A program made the translations under genes and the position numbers. Below, piece after piece: positions 18,856-28,702 of a stretch of 64,000 nucleotides of DNA; position 1 is the first letter of the stretch; each line of letters opens with the position of its first letter. The notes below the pieces were generated by a model. That model was not told the origin of the DNA and did no database searches. It saw only the letters and a list, made by a program, of their open reading frames with translations. This DNA comes from Pseudomonas alcaligenes. GTDB lineage: Bacteria > Pseudomonadota > Gammaproteobacteria > Pseudomonadales > Pseudomonadaceae. The DNA lies in assembly GCF_041729615.1 (NCBI RefSeq), contig NZ_CP154874.1, positions 2,671,001-2,735,000 of the forward strand. Reading direction: 5' to 3'.

Positions 18856-20640
18856 ATGTCCGCCCTCGCTTCGCCCGCCCAGGATCGCTGGCTCGACCTC
18901 AACGATATCCTCCGCGAACTGGTGGCCCAGGGACGTGTCTCCCAGGAGCAGGCCGAGCAGTGCATGGTGCTGCGCCGTGCCTCGAGCAACGCGCAGCTGC
19001 ACCCCCTGGAGTTCCTTGCCGCGCAGCAGGTCGACGATCTGCAGCGACCGGGCCGCAAGCACGATCTGGAAGGACTCACGGTGTGGCTGGCCAACTTCTC
19101 CGGCCAGCCCTACCTGCGTATCGACCCGTTGAAGATCGACGTCGCCGCCGTCACCCCGCTGATGTCTTACGCCTTCGCCCAGCGCCACAAGATCCTCGCC
19201 GTGGCGGTGGACAGCGAGGCGGTGACCATCGCCAGTGCCCAGCCCTTCGTGCACAACTGGGAAAGCAACCTGACCCACGTGCTCAAGCGCCCGATCAAGC
19301 GCGTGGTGGCCAACCCGGCCGATATCCAGCGCTTCACCACCGAGTTCTACCGTCTGGCCCGCTCGGTGACCGGCGCCACGGCGGCCGACCAGAAGATCAG
19401 CGGCGTCGGCAACTTCGAACAGCTGCTCAACCTGGGTGCCAGCGACCAGGAGCCGGACGCCAACGACGCGCACATCGTCAACATCGTCGACTGGCTGTTC
19501 CAGTACGCCTTCCAGCAGCGCGCCAGCGACATCCACATCGAGCCGCGTCGCGAAGTCGGCAGCGTGCGCTTCCGCATCGACGGCGTGCTGCACAACGTCT
19601 ACCAGTTCCCCGCCCAGGTCACCATGGCGGTGGTCAGCCGCCTCAAGCACCTGGGACGGATGAACGTGGCGGAGAAGCGCAAGCCGCAGGATGGCCGGGT
19701 CAAGACCAAGACCCCGGACGGCGGCGAAGTCGAGCTGCGCCTGTCGACCCTGCCCACCGCCTTCGGTGAGAAGATGGTGATGCGTATCTTCGACCCCGAG
19801 GTGCTGCTGAAGAGCCCGGACCAGTTGGGCTTCTCCCCGGACGACCTGCGTCGCTGGGAGAGCATGACCTGCCAGCCCAACGGCATCATCCTGGTCACCG
19901 GCCCGACCGGCTCGGGCAAGACCACCACCCTGTACACCACGCTCAAGCAGCTGGCCACGCCGGAAGTGAACGTCTGCACCATCGAGGACCCGATCGAGAT
20001 GATCGAAGGTGCCTTCAACCAGATGCAGGTGCAGCACAACATCGACCTGACCTTCGCCAGTGGCGTGCGCGCGCTGATGCGCCAGGACCCGGACATTATC
20101 ATGGTCGGCGAGATCCGTGACCTGGAGACCGCCGAGATGGCCATCCAGGCGGCGCTCACTGGCCACCTGGTGCTGTCCACCCTGCACACCAACGACGCTC
20201 CCAGCGCCATCACCCGCCTGCTCGAACTGGGCGTGCCGCACTACCTGATCAAGGCCACCGTGCTGGGCGTGATGGCCCAGCGTCTGGTGCGTACCCTGTG
20301 TCCGCACTGCAAGGCGCCGGTGGAGATCAGCGAGGAGGACTGGCAGAGCCTGACCCGGCCCTGGAGCGCGCCGCTGCCGACCGGGGCGCACCATGCCGTC
20401 GGCTGCCTGGAGTGCCGCGAGACCGGCTACCGTGGGCGTGCCGGGGTCTACGAGATCATGCTGCTGAACGATGCGATCAAGCCGCTGATCACCCATGACA
20501 CCGACCTCATCGCCCTGCGCCGCGCGGCGTTCAAGGACGGCATGCGCAGCCTGCGCCTGTCCGGGGCGCAGAAGGTCGCCGCCGGCCAGACCACCCTCGA
20601 GGAAGTGCTGCGGGTGACCCCGCAGAGCGAGCAGCGCTGA
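18856..20640 (+). CDS. GspE/PilB-type secretion ATPase
   Basis: A 594-residue cytoplasmic ATPase of the type II secretion / type IV pilus superfamily. The N-terminal region (to about 190) resembles the GspE N1/N2 domains; the core has an Asp box and arginines (ASDIHIEPRREVGSVRFRID), Walker A (GPTGSGKTTTLYTTL), an atypical Walker B region (LMRQDPDIIMVGEIRDLETA) and the His box (GHLVLSTLHTND). A four-Cys zinc motif (CPHC, then CLEC) sits in the C-terminal lobe, as in GspE. The start at MSALASPAQDRW follows a strong aaaggga site; the frame stays open far upstream but only as the shadow of the CYTH-CHAD gene. No other secretion component is adjacent. Confidence 0.9.
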   Translation: MSALASPAQDRWLDLNDILRELVAQGRVSQEQAEQCMVLRRASSNAQLHPLEFLAAQQVDDLQRPGRKHDLEGLTVWLANFSGQPYLRIDPLKIDVAAVTPLMSYAFAQRHKILAVAVDSEAVTIASAQPFVHNWESNLTHVLKRPIKRVVANPADIQRFTTEFYRLARSVTGATAADQKISGVGNFEQLLNLGASDQEPDANDAHIVNIVDWLFQYAFQQRASDIHIEPRREVGSVRFRIDGVLHNVYQFPAQVTMAVVSRLKHLGRMNVAEKRKPQDGRVKTKTPDGGEVELRLSTLPTAFGEKMVMRIFDPEVLLKSPDQLGFSPDDLRRWESMTCQPNGIILVTGPTGSGKTTTLYTTLKQLATPEVNVCTIEDPIEMIEGAFNQMQVQHNIDLTFASGVRALMRQDPDIIMVGEIRDLETAEMAIQAALTGHLVLSTLHTNDAPSAITRLLELGVPHYLIKATVLGVMAQRLVRTLCPHCKAPVEISEEDWQSLTRPWSAPLPTGAHHAVGCLECRETGYRGRAGVYEIMLLNDAIKPLITHDTDLIALRRAAFKDGMRSLRLSGAQKVAAGQTTLEEVLRVTPQSEQR

Positions 20641-20646
20641 GGCGCT

Positions 20647-21357
20647 TCAGTCGTCGCGGCGCGCCAGGCGCAGCGGCTGCGCCTGGCACTTGAGCAGGGC
20701 GGCGCGGTTCAGCCAGCGCGGGTCGGAATGCCAGGCCAGGAGAAACTGGCCGCCCTTGAGCTTGTCCACCACCAGCCGGGCGATTTCCGGGCGCACCGCC
20801 GGGCAGCCCAGGCTGCGGCCGATGCGGCCATGGCTGCGCGCCAGCGCCGGGTTCACGTAGGCCGCGCCGTGGATGACGATGGCCCGCTCGCGCGCCTGAT
20901 CGTTGATGCCGGGGTTGAGGCCGTCCATGCGCAGCGAGTAGCCGTGCTTGCCGTGATAGCTCTCGGCGGTGCGGAACAGGCCCAGGCTGCTCTGGTAGCT
21001 GCCGAGGCGGTTGGAGAAGCGGCTGGCGTAGTTCTCCCCGGACAAGCGGCCGTGGGCCACGTAGTCGCGCAAAAGCAGGCGCTTGCTGTGCAGGTCGAAG
21101 ATCCACAGGCGGCGGGCGGTGGAGGGCTGCGAGTAGTCGATCACCGCCAGCCGGCGGGCGGGCTCGGCGCCCTGGTTGAGCGCGCACTGCATGGCCGCCA
21201 CGGCGTCGCTCAGGGCCTGCCGGTCGAGCCCGGGCGCGGCGCGGGACAGCTCCTCGACCAGCACGCTGGTCTGCGCCGCGGCCGCCAGCAGTGGCGTGCC
21301 GACCAGCAGCAGCCCGGCCAGGCAGAACCGGCCAATTCGTCCGAACATTCGCGCCAT
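20647..21357 (-). CDS. Periplasmic L,D-transpeptidase-like protein (murein L,D-transpeptidase catalytic family)
   Basis: A 236-residue protein with a signal peptide (FGRIGRFCLAGLLLVGTPLLAAAAQ). The catalytic region has IVIHGAAYVNPAL followed by GRSLGCPAV and a later Arg (RPEIAR), matching the His and Ser-x-Gly-Cys pattern of YkuD-like transpeptidases, in the variant found in the murein L,D-transpeptidase catalytic subfamily. It would crosslink or anchor peptidoglycan through meso-DAP, but could also be a hydrolase. Two starts are possible: MARMFGR at 21357 and MFGRIGR at 21348. The second has a better-spaced AGGGG site. It converges on the GspE-type gene with a six-base gap and no terminator, and is divergent from another L,D-transpeptidase. 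Confidence 0.82.
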   Translation of the reverse strand: MARMFGRIGRFCLAGLLLVGTPLLAAAAQTSVLVEELSRAAPGLDRQALSDAVAAMQCALNQGAEPARRLAVIDYSQPSTARRLWIFDLHSKRLLLRDYVAHGRLSGENYASRFSNRLGSYQSSLGLFRTAESYHGKHGYSLRMDGLNPGINDQARERAIVIHGAAYVNPALARSHGRIGRSLGCPAVRPEIARLVVDKLKGGQFLLAWHSDPRWLNRAALLKCQAQPLRLARRDD

Positions 21358-21466
21358 ACCCCTGAAAAAGCACGTGCCCCTCGCCCTGTCACAGGATTCG
21401 CCCGCGGCCGGCCTATACTGGTCGGCGTTGCGGCGCGCGGCGCCCTGAGCCATGGACTGGAGCAGT

Positions 21467-22984
21467 ATGTTGTTCAAAGAATGCGCATGCTACCCGAGCA
21501 TCGTCCTGCTCGTTCTACCGCTGGTCGCCCTCGCCGCGCCGCAGCCGGCGCCCTGCGCCTCTCCTTCCCTCAGCCTAGACGATGCCACGCGCGGCCTGCT
21601 GGATGACTTCTACCGCGAGCGCGACGGGCAGCCGGCCTGGGCCGATGCCTTTCGCCGCAACTGGCTGCGGGCCGAACTGCAGGCCCTGGCCGACGACGGC
21701 CTCAACCCGGCCGACTACCCCCTGCCGGACGGCTACGATGCCTGCACGGAGCGCCAGTTCAGCCTGAGCTACCTGCGTGGCCTGCTCGACCTGCGCCGGG
21801 GGCGCCAGCCGGACATGCCGGCGGAACGGCTGTGGCGCGCGGACAGCGAGGTCCGTCCCGACCCTCGGCGGGCCGTGCTCGCGGCCGCGCGGCAGCATGC
21901 AGACGACCCGACCGCCGCCTTCGCCGCCGTGCGCCCCACCGCGCGCCGCTACCTCGACCTGCGCGCCGCCTATGCCTTCGCCCGCCGCCAGCCGCTGCCG
22001 GCATGGCCGCCGCTGCCCCCTGGCCCCCTGCTCAAGCCCGGCGGCCAGGACGCGCGGTTGCCCCTGCTGCGCCAGCGCCTGGCCGCCCAGGGCTACCTGG
22101 CGAGTGCCGAGGACGCGTCGAGTGCATTCGACTCGGCCAGTGTGCTCGCCCTGCAGCGCTTCCAGCGACAGCACGGCTTGCAGGCCGACGGCGTGCTCGG
22201 CCCAACCACCCTGTCCGAGTTGAACGTCAGTGCCCTGGCGCGCCGCGATCAGTTGCGCGTCAACCTCGAACGCCTGCGCTGGCATGTCGACGACCTGCGT
22301 CAGGCCCGCGTGCTGATCAACGTCGCCGCCGCCGAGCTGAGCGTGATCGACGGCGACCGCGAGCTGTGGCGCACCCGCACCCAGGTGGGGCGCCCCGCGC
22401 GGGCGACCCCGCTGCTGGCCTCGCGCATCGAGCGGCTGACCCTCAACCCGACCTGGACGGTGCCGCCGACCATCCTGCGCGAGGACAAGCTGCCGGCCAT
22501 CCGTGCCGATATCGGCTTCCTGCAGCAGCACCAGATGAGCGTCTACGACCAGCAGGGCAACCTGCTCGACCCGCAGCAGCTGGACTGGAGCCGGCCCGGG
22601 GCGATCCTCCTGCGCCAGGCCGCCGGGCCGGGCAACCCGCTGGGCCGGGTGGCACTGCGCTTCCCCAACCCCTTTGCCGTGTACCTGCACGACACCCCGA
22701 GCCAGGCGCTGTTCGACAAGGCGCCGCGGCTGTTCAGCTCCGGTTGCGTGCGCATCGAGGCGGTCGACCAGCTGCTGCCCTGGCTGTTGGCGGAGGACGA
22801 ACTGCAGGCCGTGCGTGACGGCATCGCCAGCGGCAAGACCCGCGAGTACCGCCTGCAGCAGTCGGTGGCGCTGCTCCTCGGCTACTGGACCGCGGAAGTC
22901 GTCGACGGACGGCTGCGCTACTTCCCCGACATCTACCAGCGCGACCCCGCGCTGCTCGCCGCGTTGCTCTCCGCACACCCCTGA
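21467..22984 (+). CDS. YcbB/LdtD-type L,D-transpeptidase with peptidoglycan-binding domain
   Basis: A 505-residue exported protein. The start [17 protein letters not shown] is chosen because it opens a signal peptide ([13 protein letters not shown]) and follows a GGAG site; the upstream ATG at 21452 would add five residues. After an N-terminal scaffold domain, a PG_binding_1 segment ([29 protein letters not shown]) precedes the YkuD domain, whose active site is [11 protein letters not shown] and [12 protein letters not shown]. Family members such as E. coli LdtD form 3-3 crosslinks that help cells survive envelope damage and beta-lactams. It shares a 109-base divergent gap with another L,D-transpeptidase. 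Confidence 0.88.
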   Translation: MLFKECACYPSIVLLVLPLVALAAPQPAPCASPSLSLDDATRGLLDDFYRERDGQPAWADAFRRNWLRAELQALADDGLNPADYPLPDGYDACTERQFSLSYLRGLLDLRRGRQPDMPAERLWRADSEVRPDPRRAVLAAARQHADDPTAAFAAVRPTARRYLDLRAAYAFARRQPLPAWPPLPPGPLLKPGGQDARLPLLRQRLAAQGYLASAEDASSAFDSASVLALQRFQRQHGLQADGVLGPTTLSELNVSALARRDQLRVNLERLRWHVDDLRQARVLINVAAAELSVIDGDRELWRTRTQVGRPARATPLLASRIERLTLNPTWTVPPTILREDKLPAIRADIGFLQQHQMSVYDQQGNLLDPQQLDWSRPGAILLRQAAGPGNPLGRVALRFPNPFAVYLHDTPSQALFDKAPRLFSSGCVRIEAVDQLLPWLLAEDELQAVRDGIASGKTREYRLQQSVALLLGYWTAEVVDGRLRYFPDIYQRDPALLAALLSAHP

Positions 22985-23037
22985 AGGCGCCGCGGCGCTA
23001 TGCTTACCCCGCACCCCCAGCAAAGGAGTTTTGCCCC

Positions 23038-23967
23038 GTGGAACTTGGTAGCGTCATCTTTCTCTTCGTCGGCCTGGCCGTGGCCGTGGTGTTCATGGGC
23101 TTCAAGGTGGTGCCGCAAGGCTACGAGTGGACAGTGGAGCGCTTCGGCCGCTACACCAACACCCTCAAGCCGGGGCTCAACATCATCGTGCCGGTGATGG
23201 ACCGCATCGGGCGCAAGCTCAACGTCATGGAGAGCGTGCTGGACATCCCGCCGCAGGAGGCGATCAGCGCCGACAACGCCATCGTCACCATCGACGCGGT
23301 GTGCTTCTTCCAGGTGATCAACTCGGCCCAGGCGGCCTACGAGGTGAACAACCTGGAGCACGCCATCCGCAACCTGGTGATGACCAATATCCGCACCGTG
23401 CTCGGCTCCATGGAGCTGGACGCCATGCTCAGCCAGCGCGACGCCATCAACGAGCGCCTGCTGCGCACCGTCGACGAGGCCACCGCGCCCTGGGGCATCA
23501 AGGTCACCCGCATCGAGATCAAGGACATCAGCCCGCCGGCCGACCTGGTCGAAGCCATGGCCAGCCAGATGAAGGCCGAGCGCCTCAAGCGCGCGCAGAT
23601 CCTCGAGGCCGAGGGCAAGCGCCAGGCCGAGATCCTCACCGCCGAGGGCGAGAAGCAGGCGCAGATCCTCAAGGCCGAAGGCGAGCGCCAGGCCGCCTTC
23701 CTCGAGGCCGAGGCGCGCGAGCGCGCGGCGCAGGCCGAAGCCGAGGCGACCCGCATGGTCTCCGAGGCCATCGCCCAGGGCAACGTGCAGGCGGTCAACT
23801 ACTTCGTCGCGCAGAAATACGTCGATGCCCTCGGCCAGCTGGCCTCCGCCAACAACAGCAAGGTGGTACTGATGCCGCTGGAGGCCAGCCAGGTGATCGG
23901 CGCGGTGGCCGGCATCGGCGAGATCGTGCGCGCCACCTTCGATGGCAAGGACGGTAAGAAGGCATGA
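23038..23967 (+). CDS. qmcA: SPFH/Band 7 (stomatin-like) membrane protein, QmcA family
   Basis: A 309-residue membrane-anchored SPFH protein. The start is GTG, with AAAGGAG nine bases upstream. An N-terminal helix ([17 protein letters not shown]) anchors the protein and is followed by the SPFH core ([34 protein letters not shown]) and a long Glu/Ala/Lys-rich coiled coil with repeated [11 protein letters not shown] / [11 protein letters not shown] units at about 180-245. Such proteins form ring or cage oligomers in the inner membrane and associate with proteases. The stop overlaps the nfeD start as ATGA, the classical stomatin-NfeD operon, in which NfeD is thought to act with the SPFH partner. 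Confidence 0.9.
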   Translation: MELGSVIFLFVGLAVAVVFMGFKVVPQGYEWTVERFGRYTNTLKPGLNIIVPVMDRIGRKLNVMESVLDIPPQEAISADNAIVTIDAVCFFQVINSAQAAYEVNNLEHAIRNLVMTNIRTVLGSMELDAMLSQRDAINERLLRTVDEATAPWGIKVTRIEIKDISPPADLVEAMASQMKAERLKRAQILEAEGKRQAEILTAEGEKQAQILKAEGERQAAFLEAEARERAAQAEAEATRMVSEAIAQGNVQAVNYFVAQKYVDALGQLASANNSKVVLMPLEASQVIGAVAGIGEIVRATFDGKDGKKA

Positions 23968-24410
23968 TGGAATACCTGCAGCACCTGTCGTTCTGGGACT
24001 GGCTGGCCTTCGGCACCGTCCTGCTGATCCTCGAGGTGTTCGGCGCCGGCGGCTACCTGCTGTGGATAGGCGTGGCCGCCGCCTGCGTCGGCGTGCTCAC
24101 CTACCTGTTCCCGGAGCTGCCCTGGGCCTGGCAGTTCATCGTCTTCGCCCTGCTCTCGGTGCTCACCGCCGTGCTCTGGTGGCAGCGCCAGCGCAGCGCC
24201 GCCAAGCCCTCCGATGTGCCGGGGCTGAACCAGCGCGGTCGCGAGTTCGTCGGCCGCACCTTCGTGCTGCATGAGGCGATCGTCGGCGGGCGCGGCAAGA
24301 TCAAGGCCGGCGATACCCTGTGGCTGGTCAGCGGCCCCGACCTGCCGGCCGGCAGCGAAGTGCGGGTCACCGGGCAGGACGGCGTGCTGCTCAAGGTGGA
24401 AGCGTCCTAG
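23964..24410 (+). CDS. NfeD family membrane protein
   Basis: A 148-residue short-form NfeD (1b type): three hydrophobic helices ([50 protein letters not shown]) and a C-terminal OB-fold domain ([33 protein letters not shown]). It lacks the N-terminal serine protease domain of the long form. Its ATG overlaps the stop of the stomatin-like gene, consistent with coupled translation of interacting partners. The lipoprotein hydrolase gene starts two bases after its stop, so the three probably share one transcript. Confidence 0.9.
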   Translation: MMEYLQHLSFWDWLAFGTVLLILEVFGAGGYLLWIGVAAACVGVLTYLFPELPWAWQFIVFALLSVLTAVLWWQRQRSAAKPSDVPGLNQRGREFVGRTFVLHEAIVGGRGKIKAGDTLWLVSGPDLPAGSEVRVTGQDGVLLKVEAS

Positions 24411-24412
24411 GC

Positions 24413-25666
24413 ATGCGCGGGCTGCGCGTCGCGCTGCCGCTGCTGGCCGGCCTGCTCGCGGGCTGCCAGCTGCTCGACCTCGACCGCCAGCTGCACAGTG
24501 CGCAGCGCGAGCTGCTGCTGGTGCCGGGGCAGCTGCAGGGCGAGCGGCAGGCGCTGGTCGTGCTGCTCGACGAAAACGACGCCCTGGTCGGCTACCGCAT
24601 CGTGGCGCCGGACGAGCAGTTCTATTTCAGCGTGGAGCGCGGCGACTACCGCCTGCTGGCCTTCGTCGACGACAACCACAACTTCCGCCTCGACCCCGGC
24701 GAGCCGCGCCACTTCCTGCCGGCCGCCGACGCCGTGGCGCTGCGCTTGCAACCGACCCCCGCCCAGCGTGCCGAGCTGGCCGGGCTCAATCCCCTGGCGC
24801 CGCGCCGCGATGACGGCAGTGCCGTGCCGGCGGCGGACCTCAGCCTCGGCCGGCTGTACCGCGAGCATCCGCGCCTGCGCCACAACTACCTGCAGGTCGT
24901 CGAGTTCGACGATCCGCGCTTCGACCCGGCGCGCATCGAGCAGGGCGCCTGGCGCCCGCTGGATTTCGTTCGCGAGGTCGGCTACGGCCTGTATCTGCTG
25001 CGGCCCTGGCAGGCGGGGCGGGAGCCGGTGGTGCTGGTGCATGGCATCAACGACTCGCCGCGCAGCTGGCGCCAGCTGGCCGCGGCCATCGATCCGCAGC
25101 GCTTCCAGGTCCTGCTTTATCACTACCCCAGCGGTTCGCCGCTGAACAACAGTGCCTACCTGCTGAGCGAGGCCCTGCGTGATGTGCGGCTGCGCCATGG
25201 AGCCCCGCGCTTCCATCTGCTCGCACACAGCATGGGTGGCCTGGTGGCGCGGCGCAGCGTGCAGCTGCTCGACCCCGGCAGCAGCGCCGACCTGTGCCTG
25301 TTCATGACCCTGTCCACGCCCTGGGACGGGCATCCGGCTGCCGCCAGGGGAGTGGCCAGGGCGCCGGTGGTGGCGCCGGTGTGGCGCGACATGGCGCCGG
25401 GCAGCCGCTACCTGCAGGAGTTGTTCGCCACGCCGCTGCCGGCGCAGGCGCGGCACTGGCTGCTGGCCAGCTATCAGCCCGGCGGGCGCCAGCCGAGCGA
25501 TGGCGTGGTGCCGCTGGCCAGCCAGCTGCGCGCGGCGGCCCAGGACGGGGCGCAGCGCCTGTTCGTGCTGGAGGAGAGCCACACCGGCATCCTGCTCAGC
25601 CAGCGCAGCCAGGCGCTGCTGCTGCGGGCCCTGGACGCGCTGCCCGCCGAGGGGTGCGGGCGCTAG
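24413..25666 (+). CDS. Lipoprotein alpha/beta hydrolase
   Basis: A 417-residue exported protein. The start [18 protein letters not shown] gives a lipoprotein signal peptide with a clear lipobox (LLAGC); longer in-frame starts read through nfeD. After a roughly 150-residue N-terminal region, the hydrolase fold shows the oxyanion segment [14 protein letters not shown], the nucleophile elbow [14 protein letters not shown], and a late LEESHTGIL that supplies the catalytic His. Related Pseudomonas genes are annotated as lipases or acyltransferases; the substrate is unknown. It is third in the stomatin-NfeD unit. Its TAG stop and the rimK stop share the palindrome CTAG, so the genes overlap tail to tail by three bases. 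Confidence 0.85.
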   Translation: MRGLRVALPLLAGLLAGCQLLDLDRQLHSAQRELLLVPGQLQGERQALVVLLDENDALVGYRIVAPDEQFYFSVERGDYRLLAFVDDNHNFRLDPGEPRHFLPAADAVALRLQPTPAQRAELAGLNPLAPRRDDGSAVPAADLSLGRLYREHPRLRHNYLQVVEFDDPRFDPARIEQGAWRPLDFVREVGYGLYLLRPWQAGREPVVLVHGINDSPRSWRQLAAAIDPQRFQVLLYHYPSGSPLNNSAYLLSEALRDVRLRHGAPRFHLLAHSMGGLVARRSVQLLDPGSSADLCLFMTLSTPWDGHPAAARGVARAPVVAPVWRDMAPGSRYLQELFATPLPAQARHWLLASYQPGGRQPSDGVVPLASQLRAAAQDGAQRLFVLEESHTGILLSQRSQALLLRALDALPAEGCGR

Positions 25667-26568
25667 CCGCGGCCCTTGGTGCGGGTCTGCCCCGGGGCGG
25701 CGTGCTTTTCCAGGTGCTGGATGATGATGCCGGCCACGTCCTGGCCGGTGGTGGTCTCGATGCCTTCCAGGCCGGGCGAGGAATTCACCTCCATCACCAA
25801 CGGGCCGTGGTTGGAGCGCAGGATGTCCACCCCGGCCACCGCCAGGCCCATCACCTTGGCCGCACGGATGGCGGTCGAGCGTTCCTCCGGAGTGATCTTG
25901 ATCAGGCTGGCGCTGCCACCACGATGCAGGTTGGAGCGGAACTCGCCGGGCTTGGCCTGGCGCTTCATGGCGGCGATCACCTTGTCGCCGACCACGAAGC
26001 AGCGGATATCGGCGCCGCCGGCTTCCTTGATGTATTCCTGGACCATGATGTTCTGCTTCAGCCCCATGAAGGCCTCGATCACCGACTCGGCGGCCTTCTC
26101 CGTCTCGCAGAGCACCACGCCGATGCCCTGGGTGCCTTCTAGCACCTTGATCACCAGCGGCGCGCCATTGACCATCTGGATCAGGTCGGGGATGTCGTCC
26201 GGCGAGTGCGCGAAGCCGGTCACCGGCAGGCCGATGCCCTTGCGCGACAGCAGCTGCAGCGAGCGCAGCTTGTCGCGCGAGCGGCTGATGGCCACCGACT
26301 CGTTGAGCGGGAACACGCCCTGCATCTCGAACTGGCGCAGCACTGCGCAGCCATAGAAGGTCACCGAGGCGCCGATGCGCGGGATCACCGCATCGAAGCC
26401 CTCCAGTGCCTGGCCGCGGTAATGGATCTGCGGCTTGTGGCTGGCGATGTTCATGTAGGCGCGCAGGGTGTCGATCACCTGCATCTCGTGGCCGCGCTGC
26501 TGGCCGGCCTCCAGCAGGCGGCGGGTCGAATACAGGCGCGGGTTGCGCGACAGGATGGCGATCTTCAT
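25663..26568 (-). CDS. rimK: Ribosomal protein S6 modification protein, ATP-grasp glutamate ligase
   Basis: A 301-residue ATP-grasp ligase that adds glutamate residues to the C-terminus of ribosomal protein S6 and, in some bacteria, makes poly-alpha-glutamate. The start is [18 protein letters not shown]; the ATP-grasp signatures are [37 protein letters not shown], and the metal/ATP segment [19 protein letters not shown] with SSPGLEG. Its ATG overlaps the stop of the upstream rimB as ATGA, so the two are translationally coupled. In P. fluorescens the RimABK system alters ribosome composition in response to c-di-GMP; rimA is not visible here. Confidence 0.95.
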   Translation of the reverse strand: MKIAILSRNPRLYSTRRLLEAGQQRGHEMQVIDTLRAYMNIASHKPQIHYRGQALEGFDAVIPRIGASVTFYGCAVLRQFEMQGVFPLNESVAISRSRDKLRSLQLLSRKGIGLPVTGFAHSPDDIPDLIQMVNGAPLVIKVLEGTQGIGVVLCETEKAAESVIEAFMGLKQNIMVQEYIKEAGGADIRCFVVGDKVIAAMKRQAKPGEFRSNLHRGGSASLIKITPEERSTAIRAAKVMGLAVAGVDILRSNHGPLVMEVNSSPGLEGIETTTGQDVAGIIIQHLEKHAAPGQTRTKGRG

Positions 26569-27032
26569 GGGGCACCGGAAAGGCTGGGAAGCTGCGGTTT
26601 GTCTTGCACGTAGGTCAGCGCCGGATTGACCACCAGCTGGCCTTCGACCAGCGCCTTGGCGCCGAGCAGCACGCGGTAGCGCATGCTCTTGCGGCAGGCC
26701 AGGGTGAAGTCCACCGGCCAGCTGCGATCGCCGAGGGCCAGCTGGGTGCGGATCACGTAGCGGCTCTGTGCCTGGCCGTTGGAGCTCTTGATGGTCTTCA
26801 CCGAGACCACCTTGGCCTCGCACGGGTGGCGGCGTTGCACCAGGGTGCCGAAGTGCGCGGTGAAGCGCACCCAGCGCTCGCCGTCGCGCTCGAAGGGCAC
26901 GATGTCGCTGGCGTGCAGGGTCGAGGTGCTGGCGCCGGTGTCGATCTTCGCACGCAGGCCGACCATGCCCAGTTCGGGCAGGTTGATCCATTCACGCAGG
27001 CCGATCACCGACAGTTGGTCGAAAGTCTTCAA
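26565..27032 (-). CDS. rimB: RimB-type retropepsin-like protease (ATP-dependent zinc protease family)
   Basis: A 155-residue aspartyl-protease-fold protein carrying the retropepsin active-site motif [13 protein letters not shown] near residue 30. The family (COG4067) is sometimes called ATP-dependent zinc protease; in P. fluorescens RimB removes glutamates added by RimK. The rimB stop overlaps the rimK start as ATGA, fitting a coupled modification/demodification pair. It is transcribed divergently from hslR; the 99-base gap shows no convincing sigma-70 promoter to me. Confidence 0.85.
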   Translation of the reverse strand: MKTFDQLSVIGLREWINLPELGMVGLRAKIDTGASTSTLHASDIVPFERDGERWVRFTAHFGTLVQRRHPCEAKVVSVKTIKSSNGQAQSRYVIRTQLALGDRSWPVDFTLACRKSMRYRVLLGAKALVEGQLVVNPALTYVQDKPQLPSLSGAP

Positions 27033-27131
27033 TGCAGGCTTTCCACGGAAATTCAGGGGATTCTAGCTGTGCCAAGTGACAACGGCATCAGGCAAGATTC
27101 GTAGCTGTGATCGGCAAGCAGCGGAACCGAG

Positions 27132-27518
<387 letters not shown>

Positions 27519-27541
27519 GTGCGCCGGCCATCCCGCGCAGC

Positions 27542-27570
27542 TTGGATGTGCGGGCGTTTGTCCCTAAAAT
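27542..27570 (+). promoter_or_regulatory. Candidate sigma-70 promoter for hslO
   Basis: TTGGAT at 27542-27547, a 17-base spacer, and TAAAAT at 27565-27570 lie in the hslR-hslO gap about 80 bases before the hslO ATG. The spacing is ideal and both hexamers are close to consensus. Confidence 0.5.
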
Positions 27571-27649
27571 TCCGCCATTCCCCGGGCCTGCACGTGCCGC
27601 ATTGACTGATGCGGAGGCGCCCGTCATTCCTTTCGCCAGGCGGTACCCG

Positions 27650-28543
27650 ATGCACGACCTCGATTTCACCCAGCGCTTCCTGTTCGACGACAACGATGTC
27701 CGCGGCGAGATGGTCAGCCTCGCCGAGAGCTACCAGCACGTGCTGGCCAAGCACCCCTATCCGCAGCCGGTGGCCCAGCTGCTCGGCGAGATGCTCGCCG
27801 CCGCCGCCCTGCTGGTCGGCACCCTGAAGTTCGAGGGGCTGCTGGTGCTGCAGGCACGCTCCTCCGGCCCGGTGCCGCTGGTGATGATCGAGTGCTCCAG
27901 CGAGCGCGAAGTGCGTGGCATCGCCCGCTACGACGCCGAAGCGGTGGATGCCGGCGCCGGTCTGCGCGAGCTGATGCCGGACGGCGTGCTGGCGCTGACC
28001 ATCGACCCGGCCAAGGGCCAGCGCTACCAGGGCATCGTCGAGCTGGAGGGCGACAGCCTGGCCGACAGCCTGACCGCCTACTTCGCCACCTCCGAGCAAT
28101 TGCCGACCCGTTTCTGGCTGCGTGCCGACGGCCAGCGTGCCCGTGGCCTGCTGCTGCAGCAGCTGCCGCCGCACCACCAGACCGAGGCGGAGGAACGCCA
28201 GGAGAGCTGGAACCACCTGCTGACCCTGGCCGATACCCTGAGCGCCGAGGAGCTGCTGGGGCTGGACAACTCCACCCTGCTGCACCGCCTCTATCACCAG
28301 GAGGAGCTGCGCCTGTTCGAACCGAGCCCGCTGCAGTTCCGCTGCAGCTGCTCGCGCGAGCGTTCGGCGCGCGCCCTGATCAGTATCGGTCAGGCGGATG
28401 CCGAAGCGCTGCTGGAGGAGAGTGGCGGCCAGGTGGAGATCGACTGCCAGTTCTGCAACCAGCGCTACTTCTTCGATGCCAGCGACGTGGCCCAGCTGTT
28501 CGCCACCGGCGACAGCCAGGCGCCGTCGCAGACCCGTCACTGA
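27650..28543 (+). CDS. hslO: Hsp33 redox-regulated chaperone
   Basis: A 297-residue holdase activated by oxidation. The N-terminal domain has [17 protein letters not shown] and the C-terminal redox switch contains the four zinc cysteines as FRCSCSRER and [10 protein letters not shown], which release zinc and form disulfides under oxidative heat stress. The start [10 protein letters not shown] is chosen by family alignment; the frame is open far upstream only because it shadows hslR. A likely sigma-70 promoter lies 80 bases upstream. Confidence 0.94.
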   Translation: MHDLDFTQRFLFDDNDVRGEMVSLAESYQHVLAKHPYPQPVAQLLGEMLAAAALLVGTLKFEGLLVLQARSSGPVPLVMIECSSEREVRGIARYDAEAVDAGAGLRELMPDGVLALTIDPAKGQRYQGIVELEGDSLADSLTAYFATSEQLPTRFWLRADGQRARGLLLQQLPPHHQTEAEERQESWNHLLTLADTLSAEELLGLDNSTLLHRLYHQEELRLFEPSPLQFRCSCSRERSARALISIGQADAEALLEESGGQVEIDCQFCNQRYFFDASDVAQLFATGDSQAPSQTRH

Positions 28544-28635
28544 GTGCGATAGCCGCACTCTATTGAGGGGGATAGCGGACAAGAGGCTGCCAAGAGACGA
28601 GCTTTTCTGGCATACTCCCGCGACTTTTTTATCGC

Positions 28636-28661
28636 TGTAGTGCGTTTTCACGCGCACTACA
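28636..28661 (+). promoter_or_regulatory. Hairpin in the pckA leader
   Basis: TGTAGTGCG at 28636-28644 pairs perfectly with 28653-28661, leaving an 8-base loop that starts TTTT. It ends about 40 bases before the pckA ATG. A preceding T run (28625-28630) and a weak CATACT hexamer at 28611-28616 suggest that it lies within or near the transcript start. It may be an operator or a 5'-UTR structure; no riboswitch class was recognised. Confidence 0.4.
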
Positions 28662-28702
28662 CAACGTTCGGAAGACTCGGCCGCCGGCCGACGGGGACCC
28701 AC

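Noticed and set aside
18583..20496. A 637-codon minus frame over the GspE-type gene
   Set aside because: Antisense shadow of a protein with intact Walker and zinc motifs.
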